64,000 nucleotides of DNA, taken from Turritopsis dohrnii. Its lineage: Eukaryota > Cnidaria > Hydrozoa > Anthoathecata > Oceaniidae. The notes beneath the pieces were generated by a model. The model saw nothing but the letters and a program-made list of their open reading frames with translations. It did no database searches and was not told the origin of the DNA. Below, piece after piece: positions 23,184 to 36,678 of the stretch (position 1 is its first letter; every line of letters begins with the position of its first letter). The position numbers were made by a program, and so were the translations under genes. The stretch is from assembly GCA_027922465.2 (NCBI GenBank), contig BQMF02000068.1:62001-126000 (forward strand), in the 5' to 3' direction.

Positions 23184-23480
23184 CAAGGTGTTCTGATCAA
23201 GATCTTTAAATTGCGAGCGAAACATGTTCGGTTACGTCGGTAAAACGAGAAAATGCGATTCAAGTTACCGCACAGAAGTAAAGGCACAACATTACACAGA
23301 AAAACTTAAACTTTATTTATTTGTGATATTTGTTTGTATATATTTCTTTCATTTTTTTTTAGTATTTCTTCAAATTTGGCAGATTCGTAAAATCAACGGT
23401 CCTGTTACACGAAACAATTTGATTACTTATCAGACTTTCAAAACTGTTTTCACTTTTCATTGTTTTTTTCACTGAGGAAT

Positions 23481-23486
23481 AATAAA
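23481..23486 (+). terminator. possible polyadenylation signal of coiled-coil gene
   Basis: AATAAA about 300 bp after the stop at 23183, the first canonical hexamer downstream on the plus strand. Confidence 0.3.
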
Positions 23487-23538
23487 CGCTTCACGATAAC
23501 GACCACAAAAGAATCAAAGAATTTAATTTAAAAGTTAT

Positions 23539-23640
23539 CCCAGTGGGCAAAATCGTCAAAAAGTCACTGCGACGAAGAGCATTTTTATTGAAATTGTGTG
23601 TATATTTCTAGAGGAATACACACCTTCGCAGAAGTTTATT
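23539..23640 (+). repeat. CCCAGTGGGCAAA MITE copy
   Basis: Starts CCCAGTGGGCAAAATCGTC and continues AAGAGCATTTTTATTGAA. Same family as 15900, 46078, 60253 and 63773. Its right end is degenerate. Confidence 0.6.
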
Positions 23641-23727
23641 AACAAGTGTGCCGGCTGGTTTGTTTAAAAATCTATTGAATTTTACATAAACAACTTTGAA
23701 ATTAGCATTTTGAAATACTCGAGAATG

Positions 23728-23853
23728 TTCACACCTTGGCGATTGGCGATTACGATGATTAATTTCCTTTTTTTAATCGACGCAATTATCAGGTCTGAAC
23801 CAGCCTTTAATTGTTGTAATTGTCGTAATGGCCAGGTGTGAACTAGGCTTTAA
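23728..23853. repeat. AATCGTCGTAATCGCCAGG MITE copy
   Basis: Contains ACACCTTGGCGATTGGCGAT, ATCAGGTCTGAACCAGCCTT and GGCCAGGTGTGAACTAGGCT. A degenerate or double copy of the family best seen at 63381-63585. The remainder of 23854-24384 shows nothing I can name. Confidence 0.5.
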
Positions 23854-24384
23854 AGCCTTCATAGCTCTCTGTTGATGACATCTTCTGATATCAGGAAAGA
23901 ACTTTTCTTTGTTTTAGTTTGGGTTTTTTTCTATTGTGCCATGAATGTCCAATGCTTTTCTGTTTGACCAAAACTGAATATGATGCCTAGCTAGAACTTT
24001 GTGGTGGAGAGTTTAAAGTAGAAACGGAAAGCGTGCAAGTAACCTAATGAACACTTAAGATCGAAGTCTAACGTATCTTAGGTCTACTGTACACTAATCG
24101 TGGAGAAACACTTAAAAAAAAGAAAAAAGGAAAGCTATCACTCTCTAAAATGAAAGTGGTATGCACCATTGCCGATTATTGATCATATTATGTTTTACTT
24201 ATCTTTAAAATTAGGATTTCAACAGATTCGCTACTAATAACAGTCTTTTATGTTGACAGAAAAGTCCCAAATGTTCGAATTGGAAAATATAAACTTACAA
24301 ATGTTTCAAAACATATTGCCTATTATAATCATGCATATACAGGATAATCAATGCACTTCTGATATCACGCAAAAGCCCTTACTA

Positions 24385-24645
24385 AACGATAGTAGTGGCT
24401 TAGTGGTTAAAGCATTGAGCATTGAGCTTAGGAACCCAATATTGAGGGTTCAAACTTCGCTGAGGTCGGGTGTTGAGAAAGTCACGACTCCTGGAGGTAC
24501 TGCAACTAGCTCGATTCCCTGATGTATTTCGGGGAAAATGAAGGCTAATTGGGGAGATTAACGCTATGATGAACATCCGAAATATGTAACCCCGCTCCTT
24601 GTAGTGGCTTCGCCCTTGAGTGGGGCAAGTGATTTAAAAAAAAGT
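24385..24645 (+). repeat. tRNA-derived SINE
   Basis: The head holds an A-box-like TAGTGGCTTAGTGGTTAAAG and a B-box-like GGGTTCAAACT about 55 bp later, the arrangement of an RNA polymerase III promoter. It is followed by a unique body and an A-rich tail (GATTTAAAAAAAAG). It is not a functional tRNA because the cloverleaf stems do not pair. The sequence 24646-25447 shows nothing recognisable. Confidence 0.6.
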
Positions 24646-25447
24646 AATCAAAAGGTTAAGTGTATAGTGAGAAATTACAGATATTTTCTTAAAAAAATAT
24701 CTTTTACTAGACGTTTTTTATAAGCAGCCAAGGTCAGACAATTTGGTGATAAATATCAATAGAAAATATATGTATGTTTGTCCCGTCTTGAAAATCTTTA
24801 TCTACATTTTTAAAGCATCTAAGTATAAAATCTAGGACATTTCAAATCATTAAATAGAGCATACAACCTAGTACTTCAACCTAGTGTAACAACATAGTGT
24901 AACAGTTATGGGAATTATAATTTGTTTAAGATTCTGGTAGTACTGTTGTTTAACCTTTTTAAGAAAAGTAACTAGTGTTGCTTATCAATTTGTTGCTTAA
25001 AGAAAACCCTAGTTTACGAATAGTTTACGAATGACATTTACAAACAGTAAAAGATCTTTATCTGGAAAGGTAGACATGCTCCTCAGCAGCAAATTGCAAT
25101 GTTTTTGACACTTTATGTTTCATGGAGCAAGTATGGGGAAGCACAGATTTATCAGTTTGGTACTAAAAACTATTCTTAGGTCAGAGAATCTTATCGTGTT
25201 TTGTTCCATCACTATCAACATAGTGAATGAGATATCCCTGTCCTGGTGCGAAATCATGGGGCGATTTTTAATTCATCGAATAAAATATTTAAATGAAATT
25301 AAAAATTAATTCATTAATAAAGTGAAGTATATTGACAAACTTAAATTATAGGAAAAAAATATCTAAATTTTGAAATTATCAATTATGTGTTATATAGGTC
25401 ATGATATTTTTTTTAACGTAAATTTCAACGTATATATAACGTGAAAA

Positions 25448-28400
25448 ATGAACTCTGTTTTAATTTTGATATTTTGGGGGATATCACTTTGCGCGGGTAA
25501 GTTTGTTTCTTGCTTGTGATTTTCAAGGGAAATTTACCACTCACAATAATGTAGGTTCACAAAAGATTTTGTCTTTCCGGTCTCATATTCATACTAAGAA
25601 TTACACGCTTCTTTTTTATAAGAATAGCTTTTATGAGAATATTTGGTTGAAAATCGTCTAATTTGTAAAGGTGACTTTCATAAGAATGAAGGAACAGGGT
25701 GAAAAACAGATACAGTATATGTGAAAAAACATGTGTATGTTGTCATGGAATCTTACTCTGGAATATAAGAATACATTAAGAATATTTCAATTATTATGAT
25801 AATAACAATAATAATGGTTTATTTCGGGCATATCCATATATTACAATGGTTCTTCGTCCCATAACAATATTAAAATTCTAAAATTCACACTAAATATATA
25901 CAAAATATTAGTTAATAATAGTTAATTTCACCCTTAAAATTTTTAGTAAACCGTAAGAATACTTTGAAGCCAGAAATTTTCGCGGGAAGAAATTTTCAAT
26001 TAATAAATACGCCAGGTTTCAACGTTTCGAACCCCTCCGGTTCATTACTACGTCGCTTACATGGAAAGAAATTTTCGCGAATTTCGCGAATGGACCCTTA
26101 AATACGCGAAATTAAATTCTCGCGAGAAAAAAATCGATTTTGCGCTGATTCGCGAAGTTTCGCGAAAATTTTCAAAAATCTTAAAAAATGTTAAAATCTG
26201 TTTAGAAATTGCATTTACAAAAAAAATTTTACAAACATTTTTGACTTTTTTTGACTTGAATAAGAATTTTGTCCTCAAAGCGCAAAAATAAATTACTCTG
26301 AAAAAAATATTTTTCACCAATAGTTCGCGAAAATTAATTCCCGCGAAATACAAAAAATTTCGCGAGTGGAGCCAATATTTTGTGCTATTGTTAATCATTT
26401 ATTTATGACGTCAATTTTTATGCAATGTTATGTCTTTTTTTTTTTTTTTTTTTTTTTTTCAGGACCAGGTATTATATAATTGCGCACATGCTGAATAATA
26501 AATATCAAAAAATCATTAGTGTATATTATATTATGTCTTCTGTTTAACTGTAAACATCATTTTTGAAAATGAACCGGAGGGGTTCGAAACGTTGAAACCT
26601 GGCGTATTTATTAATTGAAAATTTCTTCCCGCGAAAATTTCTGACTTTAAAGTACAGTGAACTCTCTATAACTCGAATCCCTTTAACTCGAATCTCCCTT
26701 TAACTCGAACGATTTCGTTGGCACGGTGGGAATTTCCTAATAAACTCTCATAAAAAACTCCCTATTACTCGAATCTCTATAACTCGAAACTCTCTTTAAC
26801 TCGAACAAATTCTGTGGTCCCTTGATGTATTTCCTCTCTATAACTCGAATGTCGCAGCATGTATCTAGAAGTTTTTATGATACAAGTAGGATTTTTTTCG
26901 ATTGTTTTGACTCCGTAAATGTAAATGGAGTCTTAACTAATTCGAATGTTTCAAATTTACATGGTGGGGGTCTTAAATGATTCGAATGTCATTCGAACAA
27001 ACATTCAAACAAAACGTTGGATGTCAGGAGAACTCTTTGAGGAATGGGTACGTGAGCTCGATCGTAAATTTGCCGTCTTTAAACGTAAGATCGCCTTGAT
27101 TATCGACAATTGCACAGCCCATCCGCATGTTCAAAATCTGAAATGGATAGAATTGATATTCCTACCTCCAAACACCACATCACACACACAACCAATGGAC
27201 CAAGGTATCATTCGAGCCTTGAAAGCAAAGTATCGTTCACATGCCGTTCGTAAGCTCATCAATGCTTTGGAAAAGAATGAGCCTATCCCAAAATTCTCCA
27301 TTCTATCAGCAATGTACATGTTGAAGAAAGCCTGGGACGAGGTTTCCAATCAGACATTCACCAACTGCTTCAAAAAATCTGGAATCTCGCAGAAGGATGC
27401 TGAAAAATCCATTAATGAAGAGGATGATCCATTTAAAGGGTTAGGAGATGAAGATGTAGAAGAAGACGTTATTCAGACTCTGAATGCTGATTTATCGGTT
27501 CTTAAAGAAAGGTTTGCTGACCAAATCGACACCGACATTACAACCGACGATTATGTAGATTTCGATATCGAGGTAACCACATCGCATGGAAGACTAACAA
27601 CTGCTGATATAATTGCCGAAGTAACAGGAACTCAACAACAAAACGAAGCGGACGAAGAAAATAACGACGAAGAGAATGAAGATACAGTAACTAAACCAAC
27701 GAATACAGAAGTGCGGAGAGCTATCAGTGTTCTTGAAGATTTCAGCCTCTTTTCAAATTTCGGGGAGGCAATGATGAAATCACTTAAGGACTTGAATCAA
27801 ATTGTCGAGAAAGATGTCCTTAATGCACAAAAGCAAACTGTAATTTCTGATTTCTTTTCCCAAGGATAAATTGTCGAGATATAATATTTGGTATTTATTT
27901 TTTAATTCTTTCCTCCCCAATCCATATAAGGAAAAAATCAAGCTTAATTGGCCATTTGTATAAAAGTTTCAACAAAAACTTGGAAAAACTCCCAACTCTC
28001 TATTACTCGAAACTCTCTATAACTCGAACGGTTTCCAATTCCCCGTGGGTATTCGAGTTATAGAGAGTTCACTGTACTTCACCGTCAACGAAATTTCACT
28101 ATGCTTATATAAAAAAGAAGTTTATCAAGTCTTAAACAGTACCGATATCAATATTGGCATAAGATTATAATCAATGGATTTCCAGGAAGTTTTCCAGGTT
28201 CCACAAAACGTCACTTTATGACGTCACGTTATGACGTCACTTTATGACGTCACGTGACGTCATGTGACCAAGAGATAACCAATAATGACGTCAGAATGAC
28301 AATCCCATTTGATCACGACCAAAAAATGACTATGATGTAACTGCAGGCTATTGCTCGTGATCTGTGTGGCAAACTTTTTCTATTTCTTAAGTGCATCATT

Positions 28401-31400
28401 TCTTGTGTTGCATGATCGCAAGTGGAAAGAATACAGTAATAGTCTGACACGTTGAAACGCAATTAAGACAACCTTTCCCGGATATATGATATATATTGTC
28501 AAACTATCCTGCCCTGTTTCGTTTTAATTTCATAAAAGTATCATAAGTTATCTCATGGTGATCTACAATGAAGCAAACTTATAACCAGATAGCTAATGGA
28601 ACGTAGTGCAATCAGTCGACAACACTCACTTGAAAATTGCTGATTTTCAGTCTAATATTCTGTGTAATAATATCATGTATATAGCTAAGCTTTTGTAAAA
28701 GTATCGGTAGAGCAGATAAAGCAAAAGTAAAGAGACTTATTTTCATGGCTAATAGTTTCATGTTCACACAATCGTCAGTTGAAATTAAGTACAGTAGACT
28801 CTCTCTAGCTCGAACCTCAATGGGGAAAACGAAATCGTTCGAATTATGGAATGTTCGAGTTATAGAGAGTGATATTGGTAGTTTTTAGCTTGAAGGGACC
28901 CAAAGATTCAGTTCGAATTATAGAGAATTCACTGTATATAAATGTATACAAGTGTACTTATGAACAACACATACATTTCATTTTAGTTTTTAAAGTGAAA
29001 ATTGGAATAAGGAAAATCTCATTTGTTTTTTATTCATTATAATACATGCAATATGATAATCATGATCTTCTTTATATATTCACAAATAGGTTGGAATTTT
29101 AAGGAAGGGTATTCAAGTACCCACAGCAGCGGCTATACTTCACCTGGACACGGAAATGAAGTACAATGTGCGTCGGCTTGCATATCAGATTTTGTAACTC
29201 ATTTGGATACTGTAGTAGTCACTTGGCTTACTCCGAGTACTTGTTACTGTGGAAATTACGTGGTTACATCATCTACGGTACATCCTAGTTACATGTGGAC
29301 GTTTCTGTGGAGTAAGTTGAGCCTTTTTAGATAAATGGGGTTAGGTCAAGAACGGATTTAGACTGGTGTGCAACATGTGAAATATACTGGAATTACAGAA
29401 AACAATTGTTTTTCAGAAAATGATAAGGTTCAGTTGTAATCAGTCAGTAGTTTTTGATATTTGATCGTCATAATCGCCGGGCATTTACGACGATTGTGAC
29501 AAGTAGAAAAGTGTTCATATTAGGCGATTACCACGACTACGACAAAGGCACTGAATTTTAATCGTTGTAATCGTCGTAATCGACAGGTCTGAAATAGGCT
29601 TGCAGGTAATGAACTGTTATATGTAGAGCTGAGGGTTGCACTATGCAGGTGTCAGTAGAAATTGAACACGGATGAGAAATGATCTGGGAATGAGTAGCTG
29701 TTAATTATTAACAACGCGTTTAAGCAATGGGTCTGTTACAAAACCTATTTTTATGTCGGACGGACATCTCGATACTTCAAAGCGTTATAAAAAAACGACT
29801 GCATACTTCAATGTTTATATAATTTGTTTCACAGATTTTGTCTCTTTTCCTGCTGTAAAAAGGTGAGGTATTTTTATCTAAATGCGTTAACTTGAAATTT
29901 TTTATTCACAAAATTTATTTCGAGTCGGACGGACGCGATAGAAATTAGGAATTACTGATTTTTTGAGTTCTATCTCAAAATTGAACTAAGATTTCTAATT
30001 TTTTGTTTACAACGGAAACAAACCTTAACATCGTCAATTTTAAAGACAAAATTTGTTCAAGGCTTGCGTTAAAAAACAGTAAAAGTACGAATATTTAACA
30101 TTCTGTGACATAAATTTCAATGTCAAGAAATCATAACAAGACCAATGCGAAGTAGTGCCAAATAATATTACTCATCTTATGGTAAAGTTTGAGCAATGTA
30201 CGTTGAACGGCTTTCTCTTAAATTGGTATAAAACATTTTGTCCGTCCGAAATATAAAAGAAACCTTAAAAGCAATTTCAGCAACTTAAGTTCTAGTCCGT
30301 TAGAATTTACAATTTCAACACATAACGACACCACAAAAGGAATATCAATTTATTTTGGTAATATATGTTAATCCACAAGAATGTAAAGCCACATAATAAC
30401 AAATTTGTCCGTCCGACATAAAAATTCTAAAAACTTTGACATCGAAATACAGTAGACTCTCTCTATCTCGAACTCTATCTCAAAGGGACCAGAAAATTTG
30501 TTCAAGATAGAGAAAGTTCCATTCAAAGAGGTGGAAATAGCTTAAAGAGTACACAAATGGTCAAGGAACCGAGCTTTTTGTTCGAGATAGAGAGTAGTCG
30601 AGATAGAAGAGTCAACTGCATGAGGAACTTGAAGTGACTTGGCATGGTCTATGACTATGGTCATCACTTACCAGTGGTTCTTTGTACAAGTTTCAAAGTT
30701 GGGCCGGAATTTGGCAAAGATTTCATTGACTGTAATTGACTGTAATAGTTATAGGTTCAGATTTAACCTCTATAATATCAAACCACAACGAAACTATAAT
30801 TTTCACGGAATGTCATAATAGTAGCAAAAAAAGGAGTGTCAATACGGTATTTTCGAAAAAACAAAAACAAAAATGGGAATGAGCTTGAAGTCGAATGTGA
30901 ATATATCATAAAGGAAATAAAGGAAACATTTTACAAGGCAGCAAACATAGAATGTATTATGAAAGATTATTTGTTTAGAGTGAATGAATGTATATAGACA
31001 TACAGTGGAACTTCTCTAAAGCGGACATTCCGCAAGCGGGCACATCTCTAAATCGGACATTTATTTTTTGCCAGTCATGAATTCTATAGGAAACAAATTC
31101 CCCAATAAATATATGAATTGAAAATGAAATGTTTGTTATTAGTGGGTTTAGCTGGTCTAGCTATTCCTTAATAGAAAACCAACCATTGATAAGAACAGAA
31201 ACTTCTGGGGAATAGAGTCATATTTATGTTTCTATGAAATTTAAGGACCTCCAGTCAATTTCAACGAAGAGACACTGCAAATCGGAAGTACCTACACTGC
31301 TTACGTGTACGTGAATGAATTTATTGGTGGAAATGACCGGTTTGAAATCTATGTGACAAAAGACCTCAATTCAACCAATGAATCTGGCAGTATCATAATA

Positions 31401-34400
31401 GATTCGCTCCCTGATCTGCCAGATAGTAGCTATAATTCAAATGGTGAAAGGCATATTGAAAGAAGTGAGATATCGAAAAAAGATAGTGTGATTGTCGAGA
31501 CATATTCAGACTCGCAAAACTACATAGTGCCACATTACACATTTACATTCATGGTAAGTAGGTTGGTTGCCTCTTTGAAACTTAATATTTTCTCAACAAA
31601 CTCTTCTGTTGATATTTATGCCAATGCCCTATAAGTATTAATTACATATAGCTTTTATTAAACACCCATATGCAGTGTACATTAAATGATTGAGTGATGA
31701 CGTTGACTGACTTGGAGACAGAAATTGTGACTAAATTCAAAATCCGTGAAAAAATACGAAATTCAAGGTCTCTGGGCTTCCAAACTGCCTATCATTATAA
31801 TTCATTTCAGGTGACAGATACAGGCGTTGCTGAACTGGAAACCAACTGGTTTATCTCCGTATTCTCAAATGACAAAATTGTTGTGGTAGATTTGAAGTCT
31901 TTTAAAGTGTCAAGACCTCTAAAACAATGCACAGCTGAAGTGTCAACTTCATCTCAGTTATACAGTGAAAAGTATGTTCTTTTAATGTCAATAGATCTGA
32001 GCATGTTTGTCTTTTGCTTCCTGTATGGCCATAATAATAAAGTAACTAGAGCATCTGTTATGCTTACACCTAAAAGGAATCTTCTTTGATTTTTCAGTAC
32101 CATGATTTTTCTATAAAGTCACACTTGCCTGAATTACAAACCAAATTCTTAGATACACAATCTTTGTCGCCATACATAAAATGGTGCAATTTCTGCTTTA
32201 TTATACAGTTTCTGTAGTTTTCCTGAAACACTTGAAGATAACATACAAAAATGATATTTTAGCGAATACCGAGTAATGTATTACTTCAAAACAGCCGATG
32301 GTTGTGTTGCTGATGTTGAGAATGTCACAATTAATCTAATTTCGGAAAGTATGTTGGAAGGTGAAGCAGTATTCAATGACAGTTGTATCAATCCAACAGA
32401 ATACAATAAGAATGGAAACAATATTTTTGTTAAAGTAAGTTTCGTCTTTTTTGTATGCTTGATGAATATTATATCATCAAGTACCGGGCATCACAGAAAA
32501 AGAATTACGATCTTCTCTGGAAAAATGTTGTAATGTAATCTATGCAGACGCAGTTCAAATATATAAACTTTTGAACCGAATGTACAATAATGTCAGTTAA
32601 CGAAAGAGTCTGAAATCTGCGAAATCAGTCCTTTACTTCCGCCTACCTTCAAGCTTTTGTTCTTACATTCGTGTTCAGATTATTTTAGTCATTGAGAAGT
32701 CTTCATCTGTTTTAGTTTACCCGTTTGTTTATACGCTCAGAAATCTGTTTCATGATAAAGTATAAAGCTGTACGAAAATTGAATGGTCTTGGCTCGAAGA
32801 AATTGTCTATCATTGGTGATTTGACATACACGGAATTTTCAGGTGGCGTTCCATCTGTTATAAAGACAGATGAGTCGTTTTCAGTTGAGATCAGCAATGG
32901 TGTTAAGGGTTAGTACTTATCAATTAGTTTTTCTAATATGCCACACTCCAGTATTTGATGAAATCCAAAAGCAAGTTTGAAGTGAGAACAATGTTATTAA
33001 TTTTTTTTTTTTTAATTCCTATGAAGGTTTTTTCATCCGTGATGTCCCAAATGGATTTTGTATTAGCAAGAGCACAACTGACGACACATTGAAAGCAACA
33101 TTGCAAGGATGTGAATTCTTCAAGCTTGGTCAACATAACCTAGTTGCTGCCAGTGGAGGATGTTTATCATTAGATGGTACAACACCAGTCATCAAGACAT
33201 GTGACAAGAACAGAAAAATCAAAATCAAAGAAAGAGATATTGAATTTGTGCAAGAAAACCAATTTCTATACGAAAATGATGACACTGTTTCATTGAGTTC
33301 TGCTACAGGTAGTTATCAGAGAAGATATACAGGTGCATTTGGATTGTCTGGTGGAGAGTCAGATGGTAAGATTAACGTATTTCTAAGGCTTTCTTTGTAT
33401 TTATCAAAGTCTCATAAAAATCAACTTGCGTTCACATGAGATGTACCTCATCCGGGTTTTCCAAGATCTTCCTTTTATGAACTGAGATCTAGAACGACCT
33501 GAAATATTTCCATGTCAAAGCCTGGTTAACCGGGTTGATTTTTCACTAAACGCGCATTTTTATCTTTTTAGCGTGTAAACAATGATAATCGCGATTTAAA
33601 TCATTTTTCATCCCAGTGTTTTTAGGTCTTTTTTCGTTCATGTTGACGAATCGAGCCGAGTCAGCCCGTCTTGTTATGTCAATTTTTCTTTATGTGAACA
33701 CCCCCTAAGTAAGTTTTCCTTATTACGCTTCATTTTTCAGAAAAGAACTACGTAAGTAGAGTTATTAAAAATAACATTTTTAACATAATCGAAGTGCGAT
33801 TACAAATACCTATCACCTTAACAAAAGTTTTTAAAATTTAAGTACAACAGGTGGTGCAAAGTTTGGGTGTAATGTATGTCCATATAATAGATTTTGTAAT
33901 TCATGGGAATAATATTTGACAACGAACATTTCATTAATATTTTGAAAACGTTTGTATGTGGAGAACTAAACCAGGAAAATGTTCTTTCAGATGATTTACA
34001 ATGAATGCAATTCTTGTATGAAATTGCATTTCAATGATATTGCATGAAGACTGTCACAATTTTCTAAATGGTTCATACCACATCCAATAAAACACGCATG
34101 GTTTCATTTTGCACTACCAAATAATGAATTTAGTATTACTTTGGAATATAGGAAACAGTGATGGAGGTATTTCGAAAGGGATATCTATTGTTGCATCTGG
34201 AAAAAATTTTGTGGTCTGCGCCAATCCAAACAAACGGTAAAATCCTTTTTTTATAAACATTGAATGAACGAGTAAGAGTTGTAGCTAACAGTAATGTTTG
34301 CAACATATTGAATCCTTGCAATTTGAAAACACAGTGTTGATAACATCCAACACATCTTCACTTAGAAACCAACGATGCGCAATTTTGTCTACCGAAACTA

Positions 34401-36646
34401 GCAAAGTCGTGAACTTGGACCGTAGAATGCATACTGTTGTGGGATATGATACTGCCACTAATGTCATTTATGGTGAAAGTGAGCAAGGAAACAAATTGAA
34501 AATAGACAAATCATATGGTGTCATATTTTTATCTCCAAACTATTGGAATTCTGTGTTAAACAGTCAAAATATGACTTTAGCGAAACAGTTTAACCAAACC
34601 GAGTTATTGACCACTGATCCAGATCATGAATTTGATATTGATGGCACAATTTATAAAGGCATTGCTTTGTTATTATGTTTATTTATTCTGAAAGTTGCTG
34701 TTGCATTAACAAGTATGTCAATAACTTTTAATCTTAACAATTTCTTTAGTTTCATTTTTTTCAATTATATTTAGCTACGTACTACGGAATAGTAGATGCC
34801 AGTATGAAACACATTGTCATATGGGTAAATGTTTTTAAAATATTTGAAATGTTTTTTACTAGGATTTTGCAAATCTTAAATCTATTTACCGATGCCTGAA
34901 TGAATCTTTTTGAACGCTTTTTAGCCCCCAGAGAAAGACTGTCATCTAAAAGGTATGTTAGCGTTTTCTTAAAGTAGTACTTAACACTAACAAAGATGTG
35001 GGACCTGTTAATGTTATTGTAAAACTACTATCTAGTATTTTTGGTTTCGTAAATGATGGATGCTTCTTCCCCGTGTACCTTTCTCTAGTCAAAAAATAAC
35101 ATAAAGAAGGACCATTTAGTCTTTCCTACACCATAACTGTTTGTTTCAATATTTTTTGACTATCGTCCTTGTAGAAATCATGTTTTGGAATTTTGTAAAT
35201 TCTATTCTGGTATACTTTCGAAAAACGTTTGCTTGATATTATATCATAAGTGTGCTGTTTTTTATATAGCCCTGAAGTATCGATTTGTCCGTCCGACATA
35301 ACAAATACTTTTGTAAGTAAGACCCAAAAACAATCAAGGAATGGTGAACGAAAGAGTGTATCCTTATTTGGGAACTTATAGAAATTGAAAAAGTAAAACG
35401 CATGGACTTGCTTGTTGTTACATATCATCAACTAAAAACATTTAGACCCAAAGTTCTTCGTCATCCCATCGCAAATATTACAGACCCTAGAAATCGTCAG
35501 TTGTTCCTATTGGGTTTAGAGTACTTAGCTATTATGATTTTGCAATTTGGATATACAATGAAATCGTTCTACATTGACGTCGTGCAGGAAATCCCTTACT
35601 TACACTTTTGTAGTATGGCCAATCGCTCCCACTTTTTGATATAAGACCAATGTTTCTGTTTTATTTGATTTTTAAATTGAGTATATGCGTCCCTTGATGC
35701 ACATATGTACATATTCGAAGGAGTGTTGGAGTGTTTTTTTTCCCTTTTGTCAGTTGGAAAATCAGAAGCAGCAGCATTACCAACATGTATGGAAATCAAA
35801 CGATTTTGTAAAACTGCGCAATCAGGAATATTTTGGATTGGTGGAAAGGACATGTCTACGAAAGGACAAGTTTATTGTGACATGGAGGCTGATGGAGGTT
35901 GGTGCATTTCTGGAAATTGCTCTCGTTTCTTTGATGGATTTTTTTTACTTGTAATTACATCACATGCTAAATGAAATGTTTTATTTCGATGTTTACGATA
36001 ATTCTAAAGTTCAAGTGACAAGTTTTTACTAACTAGTAACAACAACACAACAGTTTCAATAAAAGGAGATTGAATTAAAAACCTTAATGGGATCAAAATT
36101 GGTGCTATTTTTAAATTTTATGACATGTGCTTTAAAACGTCCTTTACAGTCTTCCATATTGTTTTTAACAGTTTACTAAGGGGTTGCTAATGTGATAGCC
36201 AAAGATTCTAGTCGCTTTTCATGCGATCTATCCGCAATGGAAAATCACTCAACCAGAAATTTCTTGTTGGGAAATTCACATCACCTTGCATAGGATGTTA
36301 AGATGCAAATGTACTTAAACTAGCAAACTAACACGTCTGGTTCTTGTATTTTAAAGACACAAATATTTCAAAACAACGGAAATATAATAACTGAAAAGGG
36401 GACAAAAATGTAATGCTTCCCTGTGAATGTGAATGCATTTCATTTGAATTGATGTGATGTTTTCATTTTATTTCTCTAACGTATAAATATAGTTGCTTAA
36501 ATTCCTTTTTTCCAAAATCTTTCAAATGGGAGATAATAGTATTTGATACTTCCTCTAAATTCAACCATGTATCATACCTGTTCTGACACTGCCTTCCAAA
36601 TATCCATCAATAATAACACTCTATCTATATATTAATAGCCGATTCT

Positions 36647-36678
<32 letters not shown>

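Noticed and set aside
24385..24470. tRNA gene
   Set aside because: A and B boxes are present, but no cloverleaf stems can be drawn and the sequence continues into a SINE body.
34285..34365. Earlier start for fibrinogen-like gene exon 9
   Set aside because: Acceptors at 34284 and 34291 put stops in frame; only the acceptor before 34366 keeps the phase and continues NKRNQRCAIL.
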